Translations under genes and position numbers: made by a program | Notes under the pieces: generated by a model | The model's database searches: none | The model's input: only the letters and a program-made list of their open reading frames with translations | What the model was told of the DNA's origin: nothing | DNA from: Dichetophora obliterata | Lineage: Eukaryota; Arthropoda; Insecta; Diptera; Sciomyzidae | Assembly (NCBI GenBank): GCA_963920525.1 | Contig: OY986435.1 | Coordinates: 94,942,783-95,006,782 of the forward strand | Direction of reading: 5' to 3' | Length of the DNA stretch: 64,000 bases | In this document: piece by piece, positions 45,262 to 56,266 of the stretch | Position numbering within the stretch: position 1 is the first letter of the stretch | Layout of the letters: each line of letters opens with the position of its first letter

Positions 45262-45725
45262 AGTGTGCTTTGTTTTCATTTTCTTGTTCTTCTCGTTTGT
45301 TGAAAAAACTGTAAGTTCAATTTATGGCCCGAATTAAAATCGTTGTCTCATCAAAAGCATCTAAAACTTTAGTACTAGTTTTAATTACATAAAATATAAT
45401 TTAAAATTATAATTTACGCGTACTATAGTGCACAATATTAGAAATTGAATTAAATTAATCGCTACCTTAATATAGAAAGGCCCTAACTTATTTTTTTCAA
45501 AATTAATTTTTTTACAGATTTTGGCAAAAAAAATTGCTTGAAAAATATTGCTACAGCATTGAATTAGTTAGTGTCTTAAATAAAAAATTCATTTCAAGAA
45601 AATTCGGACACCCAAAATTATAATTTTTATTAAGTTTTTTCGATCTCCTGTAAAGTAACAAAAAATGAGTTAGGGCCTTTCTTTATTAAGGTAGCGTAAT
45701 GCAATATTTCTTAAATGCTTGCATT
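45262..45725 (+). repeat. Dispersed repeat copy, filled site
   Basis: Direct repeat of 15610-15850 with the same order of words (ATTTTCTTGTTCTTCTCGTT … ATAATTTACGCGTACTAT … AATGCAATATTTC). It differs by a few substitutions and by the 237-bp MITE at 45460-45696. Confidence 0.75.
45460..45696. mobile_element. 237-bp MITE with proven empty site
   Basis: The ends CGCTACCTTAATATAGAAAG and, inverted, CGCTACCTTAATAAAGAAAG extend to GGCCCTAACT on both sides (~37 bp). TAAT flanks both sides (45456-45459 and 45697-45700). The related copy at about 15820-15835 has a single TAAT and no insert, so the boundaries and the 4-bp TSD are read directly. Confidence 0.88.
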
Positions 45726-45754
45726 TCTTATATCTTTGTTTCATGAGTGTTCGC

Positions 45755-46845
45755 TATAAATTTATCGCGAACAATGTTTGCCCGGTGTAAACAGTAAATT
45801 AGGGCGAACGAACGAAGATTCATTCGTTCGCTCTGATCGAACAAGCTTCGATCTTTTTGGGCGAATCCGGTGTTGCGCTGTGTTTAAGAGAATAAATTAT
45901 GAAAAGTACCAAAATATGTAGTAATTTATGTTTTATGGGTTTTAAAGTGTTCTGTTAATTTTCGCTACAATATATTTGAAGGGCTTATTGCAAAAACATG
46001 ATAAGCCACATAAAAAATAGGGCCAATTAAAGTTTTTTAAGCGAAAAAACCCTACATTTAAAGTTTCATTTTAAAGCGACTACTTATTTGAGGTCATTTT
46101 TTAAATAGTAACTATATAACTTTTAATGAAAATTTTTGAATTTGGGGATAGCAAATATTGTTTAATATAGCAAGAATCCGCAATAGAGCTTGTTCAACTA
46201 AAATAAAAAAAAATTTTAGGTTCTGCTGAAACTTTTTGAGTTTTTAATCGAAGATTTTAGAAAAAAGTGGATGTTAACTAAAATGGTAATTGAAAATTCG
46301 ATTTATGACTAAAAGCAATTCTTAAAAGTTATAAAATAAAAATTATTTCTCTAAAATAAAAATCCAACGATAAAAAGTACCAATTGCATTTGCTGTACAA
46401 GTGCATACAATTTGGTAGCGATCCGTGGCTAGTTTTCGAGTAATGCTGTCCATCGGTTTCAAACAGCATTTTTTGAGAAAAACGCGTTTAAAGTTTTCAC
46501 ATGTATAGTTTTCATTGTCTTTTCTTAACTACAATAATTTTTATTTAATTGACTTAAAATTTACAAAATTTATTGACATACGAAAAATGTCAAAAAATTT
46601 GATTTTTGTTCGTCGAAAAACTTTAATGGGTAATTAAGTTAAACACAAGTCTTTTATATATTAATACGAGTAATATATTGTTATGGCAAACCATTTGTTG
46701 TTGAGAAACGGAGTATACATTTTAATACTAATATAAAAATAAGGAGTTATCAACCCTGCATTTATTGATGTTCGGCCAAATGCACAAATTGCTGTTTACA
46801 CCGCCTGAACGTACAAGATGGCGGCCAATGTTTGTTCGCGGATGT
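45755..46845. mobile_element. Foldback-type element with GGTGTAAACAG ends (tentative)
   Basis: Left region ATCGCGAACAATGTTTGCCC then GGTGTAAACAG. The inverted right region has CGCGAACAAACATTGGCC and GGCGGTGTAAACAGCA. The arms match imperfectly over ~60 bp. The ~1 kb between is AT-rich and noncoding. It interrupts the inner side of the second Helitron-type copy. Confidence 0.45.
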
Positions 46846-47417
46846 GCAATTTTTAATTGATTTAATTTTTACATCAACAATTTTTGAGTAAGAAGTCAAT
46901 ATTTTGGACCTTTTTTGGCACAATCATAAAACATGTATACACTGATTTAACGGTACAGTTCAACCTATTTTTGTAAGTGATTTTATTGAACTTTTGAATA
47001 AAAAAAATTTGAATGAAATATTAATGGACAGCGGACAGCGGAGATATTTGCATCGAAAGACCAAACTTTGATTTTCATGTCGTTTTTTTCTCATTCTTAG
47101 GTAACGATGTTTTATGAAAAAGTCGTTGTACTGAAAATTTCTTCAATTTTGAAGATATGAGAGTGTTTTTGATGTCAAAATAACAACAAAATTTTAAAAC
47201 TAAATACACAAAAAACTCCGATACTAAAAAGTTTTATAATAACAAAATTACCGTTAGTTGAAAAACTACAGAGGGGGTCTGGCAAAAACTAAGTATGTAA
47301 CATTTTAAGTTGGGATGCACTTAATATGTATACCAAGTTTGAGAAAAATCCGTTGAGCCGTTTAGATTTGTATAAAGGCCAAACAAACAAACAGAAAATG
47401 AGTTTTATTACTATAGA
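46846..47417 (-). mobile_element. Second Helitron-type family, 5' part (copy 2)
   Basis: Mirror of 38972-39545, ending GAGTTTTATTACTATAGA at the right (inverted TC start). Between this and the TA-bordered Tc1 end at 47537 is unique AT-rich sequence. The open frame at 47362-47607 spans the junction and is not a gene. Confidence 0.5.
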
Positions 47418-47539
47418 TAGCCTTTATAGTTAAAAGCAAAAAATGTCGAGTAAATTTATTCAATATCGGTATTTTAACTAAGTTATAGCATTTTAAAGTT
47501 TGACACAGTATCTGCACGAAAAAGCTGTTAGCCACTGTA

Positions 47540-48501
47540 TGCTTAAATTGTCCGAAGCAAACATTTTCTACATCCATGTTATAAAGTTTTTGCTTTTTCG
47601 ATAACATCAGTTTGTAAGGAAAATAAGTGGAGTTTTTATTTATCTTTGTTAAATTTCAAGTTTAGATGTGCAAAATTTTAAGTCATTGAAATAAATTTTC
47701 ATGGAATTTGGAAAATCAATGTGTATAGGAGGAAGGAATAAAATCAGTGCAGATTTAAGATCAAAGCTTATGTTAAAAATTTAAGAGTGCAAGCGATTTA
47801 ACAGTTTTGATAAAATCATTTTGTATAGCGAGTGGGCGTAGTTTTCATCCGATTTGGCTCATTTCCGAACTTTATTTTCTTTTTTATTTTTCTTCTTGTT
47901 TTTTGATAGATGCTTTATCGAACCGAATTTTAAGAAGATAGCTTTAAAATTACCCCTGTAATCGAGATCAGAGATGGACAAACGGACTAAAAACTGAATA
48001 ATCAATATTTAACAAGTGTTTGCATACTATCCATTGATACTGAAAAGAGATTGAGGGAAATTCAAAATATGACTAATAAAACTTGTATATCTTTTGTTCA
48101 AATTGTAAGAATCTATTTAACTTCAATTTTGCAATATTTTTGAATTGTATGATTAACAAAAAGCTTTACATCTTAATTTACATTGTGTAGATACAATTTT
48201 AACCAAAATTAGGAGAAACTTGAGGACAAATTGAAGGAAGGGATGAACAGTAAAAAATAAAATATTCTAAATCGTGTTACTTTTTGAAAGTAGTTTTCTT
48301 TAACCTTCTTTTTATCTTATACAAATAATAAAATTGATCTAAAAATAAAAATAGATAACTTTTTTTGAGAAAAAAACAGCGTTAGTTTACAGTTCCGACT
48401 GTTTTGATCTGTTACAGCTGATCACATCAGTTCTGACGTTGCTTGTCTGACAATGATTAAGGTTAAAGCAATATTTTGAAGAGTATGTTGTGTGAGTAGA
48501 T
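47540..48501. other. 3' flank of Mdh2, no other gene
   Basis: AT-rich DNA between the Tc1 end and the Mdh2 stop codon. It probably includes the Mdh2 3' untranslated region (read on minus), but no canonical AATAAA was identified with confidence. Confidence 0.4.
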
Positions 48502-49600
48502 TTAGGCCTTGGCAAAATCGATGCCCTTTTGAATGTTTTTCTTCAACTCTGGAATGGCGCTGGCTAAAAGTTTCTTCTCGTAATCGTTCATTTTTGGCAA
48601 TCCCAAGTTTTCCTTCAATCCAGTCTTGCCCAAGACCAAGGGAGTGGAAAAAAATGTGGCTTCGGTAATATTAGACTCAACATAAGAACATTCAACAACA
48701 TTATTTTCACCATTCAAGCCTCTCAACAAGGATCCAGCGAAACGTGCACCGGCATAAGCCATGGATAAGGTAGCTGAACCAGCGCCGGCCTTAGCCTTGA
48801 CCACTTCGGTGCCAGCTTCTTGAATGCGCACAGTTAATTTTTCGATTGTATCTTGATTAGCTTTGTACACAGGCTGGCATTGAGAGAGTATTGGCAAAAT
48901 TGTGACACCTGAATGACCGCCAATTACAGGAATATTAACTTTCTGGGGATCGACACCTAGGGCATGGCCGATAAAGGCTCGAGCACGAACAACATCTAAT
49001 GTGGATACCCCGAATAGACGCTTAGGATCATAGACGCCACCCTGCAATATAAAATTTAAAAGGAAAATTAAAAAAGTACGCAAATGGCAACAGAAGCTTC
49101 TGCAAGGCTTGTTATAGTAACTACCTTCTTTAAGATTTCAGCTGCAATGGGTACACATGTATTGACTGGATTGGTAATAATGGCAACTAAGGCCTTAGGG
49201 CAGTTTTTGGCAATAGATGTAGCAATATCCTTGATAATTCCAGCATTCACGTTAAAAAGATCGTCGCGGGTCATGCCTGGCTTACGGGGCACACCGGCAG
49301 GGATGACGACTACATCAGCAGCTGAAATTAGTTTTTTAAAAAGCTCAAGTAGAGTAAACGATCCAATACGTCTTTGGAAAAGTAGAACTTACATTTTAAG
49401 GCAGCACCAAGTTGATCTGGTCCCATAAAACCGGCAGTTTTACTCTGGGTGTCGATGTGCGATAAATCGGCAGCTACTCCAGGTGTGTGCACAATATCAA
49501 ATAGTGCCAGATCCGTTACAAGAGGATTACATTTCAGTAGCAGAGAAAGGGGCTGTCCAATGCCACCTGAGGCGCCACAAACAGTAACTTTAAAGTTGTT
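48502..49600 (-). CDS. Mdh2: Mitochondrial malate dehydrogenase (last three exons)
   Basis: Catalyses NAD-linked interconversion of malate and oxaloacetate in the mitochondrial matrix (citric acid cycle, malate-aspartate shuttle). Minus-strand exons are 49393-49600, 49125-49321 and 48502-49041. The introns (49322-49392, 71 bp; 49042-49124, 83 bp) have GT/AG borders and the joins keep frame. Exon one here starts [20 protein letters not shown], the NAD-binding glycine motif. [14 protein letters not shown] has the substrate-binding arginines, [12 protein letters not shown] follows, and [14 protein letters not shown] holds the catalytic histidine. The protein ends [16 protein letters not shown], as in insect MDH2. 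No stop or frameshift is seen, so this looks functional. A splice acceptor (AAAATTAG) precedes 49600, so a 5' exon with the start codon and targeting peptide must lie upstream (above 49600); I could not identify it. Confidence 0.95.
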
Positions 49601-50340
49601 CTAATTTTAATAATAAATAATTTTTAATTCAATAAAAGTAACATGCAGAATATACAACCAAATAAATATTTTTTTTTTTTTATTAAATGTATTTGGGCCT
49701 TATAAGCCTAAATATAAGCAAAACTTGTCGCTCTCGTTTGGTTTAGGAGATAAAATTCGTGAAAGTTTGAAAATTCAGTGCAAATTTTTAAGTGTGTTAT
49801 ATGTAATGTGTGTTATATGTAATGTGTGTTATATGTAATGTGTGTTATATGTAATATTTGCAATTTTTGAAATTAATTATTTGTCTTCAATACTATGCTA
49901 TTATATAATAGGCTTCTCACGAATCTGCGACGACGCTAAACTTAAGAACTACTCAACCGATTTAAATAATTCTTTCACTAATATAAAGCTGCATGTAAAC
50001 CTAAAATCTTGCATCATTAATTTTTGTAAAAGCACTCTTAAAAGGAATTAAACGCTAAGTTTATAAAGTAGCTAAAAATACCTAACACAAAAATAATTTT
50101 CATTAAAATGTTGGAAGACACACAAGCAGCATAAAGCTTTTTCTCTCTTTTCCTCTGCTATTGTTTTTATCATTGTTTCTATTGCAGTGTCGGGCATGGT
50201 GCAATTATCCAGGTGGAAGCGGTTTTTTTCAACTCTCTCACAAAAATTAACACTAGCCTTGTCAAAAACAGATGATGGCAAAATTGAAGCAAAGCGAAAT
50301 AAAACATAGTTTTTGAGTATTTGTTTTTTTTTTTTATGTT
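49601..50340. other. Probable first intron of Mdh2 / AT-rich DNA
   Basis: No coding segment is recognised. A short tandem repeat of GTGTTATATGTAAT (about four units) lies at 49794-49855. If the Mdh2 first exon lies farther right, this region and the MITEs after it are intronic. Confidence 0.4.
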
Positions 50341-50343
50341 TTA

Positions 50344-50575
50344 GCCATGGCAAAATTAGACACGGTAGTGTTAGGGCGGAGAGCCGGTGACCGAAACTGT
50401 CAAAACAAAGTTGACATCTCATACAAAATCTGTAGCCAATGAGAATGGAATATGAAAGCAAAAATTGGCAAAAATACACAAAAGGGCTAAGTTTGACAGT
50501 TATGGTCACTAATAAAGAGAACACATTCAGACCTAACACTACCTTGTCTAGTTCTACTATGGTATTAGCCAAGAC
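50344..50575. mobile_element. CCATGG-ended MITE
   Basis: CCATGGCAAAATTAGACACG then GTAGTGTTAGG at the left pairs with CCTAACACTACC, TTGTCTAGTTCTACTATGG at the right. Related ends occur at 55128, 58334 and, more loosely, near 52860 and 54890. Noncoding; TSD not clear. Confidence 0.6.
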
Positions 50576-50657
50576 CTTCAACCAATAGCCTTGCTGTAAA
50601 AGACCAACCTTCCAGCTCCGAGCGTAATTAATACCAACAAATTGCGACTAAAGCAAG

Positions 50658-51142
50658 GACCCCTTTTACATTGATCAAGACTTGAAGTCAAGTTTTTTTG
50701 ACGTTCTCTTTTGAACTTGATGAAAGCTTTCACATTGGTCAAGACTTGAATTAAATTTCTTGTCTTCTTTCCTTGTTTTCTAAACATAAAACGAGATAAG
50801 TAGCTAGCAAATGAATTATAGTTAATCGAAATTTGCAAACTGAATTTTAATTTTTTACCACGATGGAAGTCAATAAAATGTTTTTGCTTAAAAATTTAAT
50901 GCAAAATTAAATTAAATTAAATGCAAAAAAAATTTAATGCAACAGAAGTCTAACAAACTCACATTGATATGCGAAAAATAAAGTAAAAAGCACTTTCAAC
51001 AACGCGAAAATAACAAAAGAAATACGAAAAATTGCTGGTACAGCTTCAAGTTTCTTTTTCCCTTCCGTCGCTTCCGATGTGCGGCGAATTCCCTATAAAC
51101 TCTGAAACTTGACTTCAAGTCTTGATCAATATAAAAGGGGTC
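50658..51142. mobile_element. GACCCC-ended MITE, copy 1
   Basis: GACCCCTTTTACATTGATCA then AGACTTGAAGTCAAGTTT at the left matches the inverted right end GACCCCTTTTATATTGATCA. Copies of the same family are at 56912-57394 and 59711-60047. Internal landmarks (CGCATATCAATGTGAGTTTG and its complement) are shared. Noncoding. Confidence 0.8.
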
Positions 51143-52060
51143 TTTTATTTAACATAGTTTTGTTAGCAGCTATGTTATTGTTGTTGTGTAAGTGCAACAG
51201 AAACAAAAAAGAAACGTGAGGACATAGCAAAATCTGTTTAACTGTCTTTGAACATACCCAATTGTGCCATGGATTTAAGCTCCAAGTGAAATATAGCAGA
51301 ACTAATTGTACTCAGAGAGAAAATCGTCGGTCGTTAGAGAAAAAAAAGAATAGATTCCAAGTCTTTGAATTGTGGGAATGCTTTGAGGGGAAATTATATT
51401 AGCGTAAAAAATAGGATAAAGTAAGAACACATGTATCTATAATTAAATAAATAAACTTTTATGCGATTTCGAATTATTATTTTCACTAATTTATTACTGC
51501 CTATTATTTTTTTATTTGTGTTAATTATTAATTTTTTATTTTTTATTAATTTTTTTAATAAACAGTGCAATCGTCATAATTTTAGAAGTTCTTTTTTATC
51601 TTATATTAAGAAATCAGTTTGAAATGGATCATCTGATCATGGATCATCTGAGGACAAGAACCGAAAAAGATTCTTAAAATATATATTATTTGCTATAGCC
51701 TGACGTAGGGGATTTTTAAAATACCGATTAGAAAAAAAATGGCGGCCATTTGAAAAAAATCGCGTGTTTTTTAATAGAAAATTGTTTATAAAAAATTAAA
51801 AAATATATAAAGAAAACAGCTGAGTGAGGCTGAAGAAGAACGTTTTATCTACAAGACCCAATTTGAATAAAATCGATCGGACAAAAACTATCTTAGTTAT
51901 GCTATCAATCTGGTCAAAAAAAGTGATTTGAGTAAACGGCGTTAAAAGTTTTATGCGGCTAAGAGCGCTCGTATAGCATGACAGCATGTGGCGCTCTTTT
52001 CGAATACTTAACGTTTGAATTTTTTACTTGAAACTTTAGTTACATACTCTTTGGGGTGTA
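51143..52060. other. AT-rich DNA, no gene recognised
   Basis: No supported ORF. A possible short direct repeat (GGATCATCTGA) lies near 51625-51650. Nothing else stands out. Confidence 0.4.
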
Positions 52061-52463
52061 AACCATAGCTGTTAAATTGCGATTACGATTTGTAATTAAT
52101 CACATTATATTTTAAAAAGAATTTTAATCAATATTTATTCCTTGAGGGAGAAGTTTATGATTCGTAATTGATTACGATTACAAATAATCAAAAAAAAAAT
52201 ACGATTACTTGAAATTGCGAAAATAATCAAAAAGAATCAAAAGTAATCAAGAAAAATAATCCGACTACTTTAAGAAATAATTTAAATAATCCAAAATAAT
52301 TTCGAAAAGTAGTCGGTTTATTTTTTCTTGATTACTTTTGATTCTTTTTGATTATTTTTGTAATCTTAAATAATCGTACTTAATCAATTATTTCACCTTT
52401 TTAAAAAAAATTATTGAATTCCTAAAGATTACCATTAGTAATCATTATTTAACAGCTATGGTT
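52061..52463. mobile_element. Palindromic MITE with TA target site
   Basis: AACCATAGCTGTTAAATTGC at the left and, inverted, AACCATAGCTGTTAAATAAT at the right. TA flanks both sides (52059-52060, 52464-52465). The interior is a near-palindrome of AATAATC/GATTATT words (TTTTTGATTATTTTTGTAAT and its partner), giving a hairpin of about 400 nt. TA target and small size suggest a Tc1/mariner-type MITE. Confidence 0.7.
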
Positions 52464-52559
52464 TAAACTAATAATTTATAAAAAAAATTATTTTATTTTC
52501 CGAATTTTTACACTTTTTATACCCCTTAAGAACTTAATTCTTGTATGCATTTTTGACAC

Positions 52560-53465
52560 ACGTGTATTTTGTTTTTGTAAAGTGCAAAAGTCCTTAACTG
52601 CACTGGCAAGGGCACTGAATCGTGAATACCCCTACTGAATTTGAACCGAATGGCCCACGCCGCTTCATTACATTAGCACATTTTAGGACACTGCTTTAAA
52701 GTTTGCTTAATATTACAAACTTGTACTTCCCCGTTTTCCAGTTTAATACTGCATCAGAAACGCTAGGAAAAAACATGGATTTTTCCATGATACAATCATG
52801 GATTTTTCTTTGAACATATGGTATTTTGTGATTTTGACATTAGCTTTCGGTGTGTACCATGTACCATGGCAGAAGACCAAGGTAGGGTAAAGAGATTCAC
52901 CACACCGACAGCTAATGTCAAAATTAATTTTAGCGGTGCCACTTTTCAGTATTGTTGATTATTGTGAGACAAATGCTTTGAGGGGAATTTATACTAGGGT
53001 AAATGGGATAAAGTAAGAAAAAATGTACATTTAATGAAACAAATACGTTTTTATGTGATTTTAAAGTTTTATTTTCAGTAATTTATTATTGCCCATTATT
53101 TTTTGTTTGTTTTTTTGAATTCTTAATTTTAATATAAATATTAATTTTTAAAAAAATCAAAAACACAAAAGCGTGACTGTTTGAAATAATGAAATTAGAG
53201 CAAATGGCCCAATCTACCTTATTACATTAGCAAATTCTAGGATTTATTTATTATTGCCCATTATTTTTTGTTTGTTTTTTTGAATTCTTAATTTTAATAT
53301 AAATATTAATTTTTAAAAAAATCAAAAACACAAAAGCGTGACTGTTTGAAACAATAAAATTAGAGCAAATGGCCCAATCTACCTTATTACATTAGCAAAT
53401 TCTAGGACGCTGCTTCAAATTTTGCTTAAAAATAAAAACTTGTACTTCCCCGTTTTCCAGTTTAG
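52560..53465 (+). repeat. Local duplication block, including a 165-bp tandem pair
   Basis: 53082-53246 and 53247-53411 are tandem copies with only two or three differences (landmarks TTATTGCCCATTATTTTTTG, AAAAGCGTGACTGTTTGAAA, ATGGCCCAATCTACCTTATT). A more diverged version of the right part (TTGTACTTCCCCGTTTTCCA) lies at 52640-52750. Noncoding. Confidence 0.8.
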
Positions 53466-53711
53466 TATAAAGAATAATATTTAACAGATTCCGCTCTCAG
53501 TGCGCATAAATGTGCAGCCTACATCACATATGAAAATAGATGCACACAAAAAACACATACACAACAAACGAAACTAAACAAACGAATCTAATTAGATTAT
53601 TGGAAAACAAACGAAATACAAAGAAACAGTCAAACTGCTGTAAAAATACATAAAGCAACACTTGTTTATGGAACTTTAAAAATCACGTTCATCAAACATA
53701 TCATTGGCCTA

Positions 53712-54630
53712 GGGGTCGTCCATAAACTACGTTACTGATTTTTCGGTTTTTTTTACCCCCCCCCCTCCCCCTGCGTTAATTTTCGTAGTGCTTTTCAAAA
53801 CCCCTCCCCCCCATAAAGTAACGTGACATATAAAATTAATTCATTCGAATGATTATATATTTTGACTAGCTCTGACAATTTTCACTAGTATTAGTGACTA
53901 GTATGACTAGATACATTAAAGGAACAATTGGGAAAAAATTAATAATTAATATCATCTGTAAAAGCTATTCCATCTGCGATCCAAGATTCGATGCTCTCAA
54001 TCACTGGGATAGAAGAAGCTGGTAGCTTTGTTGAGGATTCTTCAAAATAGAATTTTTCATCGGATTCTATGTCGACCCATTCAGATCTTTGACAGAGTAC
54101 CCTTAAAGGCTGCAGCCGAGCTGCACCAAGTTCTGTATTTTTGTGTAAATGCTTTCTGAAAATTGATTAATTTAAATAGTATTTTTTATTCCGATTTATT
54201 GTAAACGATATAATACAAACTTATGGCAATTCATAGAAGTTTTAAAAACGAAATACAAGCCGCAGGTAGGACACGACCTTGAACCGATATCTTCTTTCTG
54301 AGAAGGACAGTACATGTCATACGGTATCTCCTTTGATCAAGAACATTCAGGCCTTAAAGTCAAAGCCTGTCGCAAAAGCAAAGACCCAATGTTTTCAGAC
54401 GTGTGCTGAGATGGTGAAGGAATACCAAAAGGTTCCTGTGTCGAGGGAAAAGGTGGTGGAAGAAATCGTTGAAACAAAAGTTAACCATAATTAGAGGTTT
54501 TTCATCGATTTTTTTAATTTCTGGTAACGTTACAATATCTAAACACCTCCCCCCCCCTACCGTTACTTATCGTAGTGCATTTCAAAACCCTTCCCCCCCT
54601 AAATTGGTAACGTAGTTTATGGACGACCCC
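53712..54630 (-). mobile_element. GGGGTCGTCC-ended DNA transposon with 3-bp TSD
   Basis: The ends GGGGTCGTCCATAAACTACG are identical in inverted orientation. CTA flanks both sides (53709-53711, 54631-54633). Subterminal C-runs (ACCCCCCCCCCTCCCCCTG; CACCTCCCCCCCCC) and GTAGTGC(A/T)TTTCAAAACCC are inverted or direct partners. A spliced minus-strand zinc-finger coding segment lies inside. No transposase catalytic core is visible in the 919 bp. Similar ends are common in insect genomes, but I cannot name the superfamily with certainty. Confidence 0.75.
53939..54330 (-). pseudogene. C2H2 zinc-finger protein carried by transposon (spliced, partial)
   Basis: Minus strand: exon from about 54330 to 54221 (EIPYDMYCPSQKEDIG, then SRSCPTCGLYFVFKTSMNCH), intron 54156-54220 (65 bp, GTTTGT…TTTTCAG), exon 54155-53939 ending TAA. 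Splicing joins …NCHK to KHLHKNTELG, completing a C-x2-C-x12-H-x3-H finger across the intron. The remaining ~65 residues are acidic, with QPLRVLCQRSEWVDIESDEK and VIESIESWIADGIAF. No start codon was found and a stop precedes the first part in frame, so it is a C-terminal remnant. It may be the DNA-binding or target-binding tail of the element's own transposase; that is inference. Confidence 0.5.
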
Positions 54631-55127
54631 CTACTTAAAACTGCCAGACTTTTGGTTTGTAGAGCTTTCATGTAAAACAACAACATAAGTATATAAAAAC
54701 AGTTTGGTAAAGTGTGGTATTAATACTACGGAGTTTTTTAGCCACACTGAAAACCACGTAACTGTGAATACCCTTAATGATACAATCATGGATTTTTCTT
54801 TGAAGATACGGCAGCACTGTATTTGGTGATTTTGACATTAGCTGTTGGTGTGGTGAATCTCTTTACCCTACCTGGTTATTCTGCCATGCCATGGTACAAA
54901 ATCAAAATCTTGCTTTCAAGTCTTGCCATACATTGGTATAAGGGATCAAAGCAAGAATTTGAGTTTGTGATGAGTTTACGTGAATTTTTGGTGACGTAGG
55001 GGAAAGATAAAACTTGCTCTGTACTGGCAATTTTTTTGTGTACCTTTTGTTATTTTCGTCATTTTGGCGTTGCACTTCATTTTACTTTTCGCATATGAAG
55101 GCGAGTTTGTTATATTCGGTTGTACTC

Positions 55128-55288
55128 ATGGCAGAATTAGAGAAGGTATATGCATTTTGGAGAGGGAGATGAGAATGCGATAAGAAAGCGAAAATAGGCA
55201 AGAATAGAAAAATGCTTGAGTTTGACAATTCTGGCTATGAGAAAGAGAGCGCAGTCTGAAATGCATATACCTTCTCTAATTCTGCCAT
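55128..55288. mobile_element. 161-bp MITE with 10-bp TSD
   Basis: ATGGCAGAATTAGAGAAGGT then ATATGCATTT at the left pairs with AAATGCATATACCTTCTCTA, ATTCTGCCAT at the right, almost perfect 30-bp arms. GGTTGTACTC flanks both sides exactly (55118-55127, 55289-55298). A 9-10-bp duplication points to a Mutator-like origin. Noncoding. Confidence 0.85.
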
Positions 55289-56078
55289 GGTTGTACTCCA
55301 ATTTGTGTGTGAGTTATTTTGATGATCTTGTTCTTAAGAAAATTAGCACACAGAAGAGATGAAATTTAATTCAACTATTTCCTAGTGTATATGCTTTCGG
55401 CAAGTTTAAAAGGGAAAGTCAAAAAACTTGCTTTCAAGTCTTGCCCAATATAAAACAGGTCTTTCAAGTTGATCACACATACCAAGTTGTCAAAACTCAT
55501 TTTAATTGCCAGCTGTCACGTAGGCTGCACGCAACTTGATGTCAATTTTATTTTCAAGACGCCGTCGTCAAGAAAACAACAATGCTCGCCTTACTAAAAT
55601 TGCCACAAGAAATTAATAATTTCATAGAAAATACTAAACAATCGTTCTTCATATCATAGGTTTTTATTACTATTTTTAGTAAATTTTCCAATCACGACAA
55701 ATTTATTTATAAAAAAGCAATCAGCTGTTCAAAACTAGACCGTCAAGTTTCCACACGACTTGAAAATAACAGTTTAAAGCAATTGGTGGTCAATTTCTAG
55801 TGGGTTAGTAAAAAAGTGTGTGCAACTTGAAAGGCAAAACTTAAACGTGTAACACCCAAGTTAGTAAAAAAGTGTGAATGTATTGCAACTTGAGAGGCAA
55901 AAATTAAACGTGTAACCCCCAAGCAACGTTCGTTAACTTATTCTCCCTTCATAAAATTCCTTTTCCAAGTGTTTATCCCAGAAATAACATTTATAAAGAA
56001 AACATCTCTAAAGCACACTTTGACATTAACGATAGGTCTTGCCAAAACTACTTACCCTACCTTATTATTCGCCATGGG

Positions 56079-56266
56079 TTGATTAATATAGATTAAGTCA
56101 CTTGAGAGAAGCTCGGTCGAACCGTATGAATGAATGAAAGATAATCAAGAAAAAAAAACTGAATCTGTACAATTTCTAGCTAACAGCTACTTTGACAGTT
56201 CGAACAAAGGCGAAAAAAGAGTGCTTTTCTCTCAAGCGACTTAACCTATTTTAATCAACCTTGGAA
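56079..56266. mobile_element. MITE with GGTTGATTAA ends
   Basis: CCATGGGTTGATTAATATAG then ATTAAGTCACTTGAGAG at the left pairs with CTCTCAAGCGACTTAACCTA, TTTTAATCAACCTTGG at the right. About 40-bp arms with a few mismatches. TSD not resolved. It lies among the CCATGG-ended families. Confidence 0.65.

Noticed and set aside
49084..49428. 114-codon plus-strand ORF
   Set aside because: Antisense to Mdh2 exons and crosses a predicted intron.
50072..50581. 169-codon minus-strand ORF
   Set aside because: It runs through a MITE (50344-50575) and has no recognisable domain.
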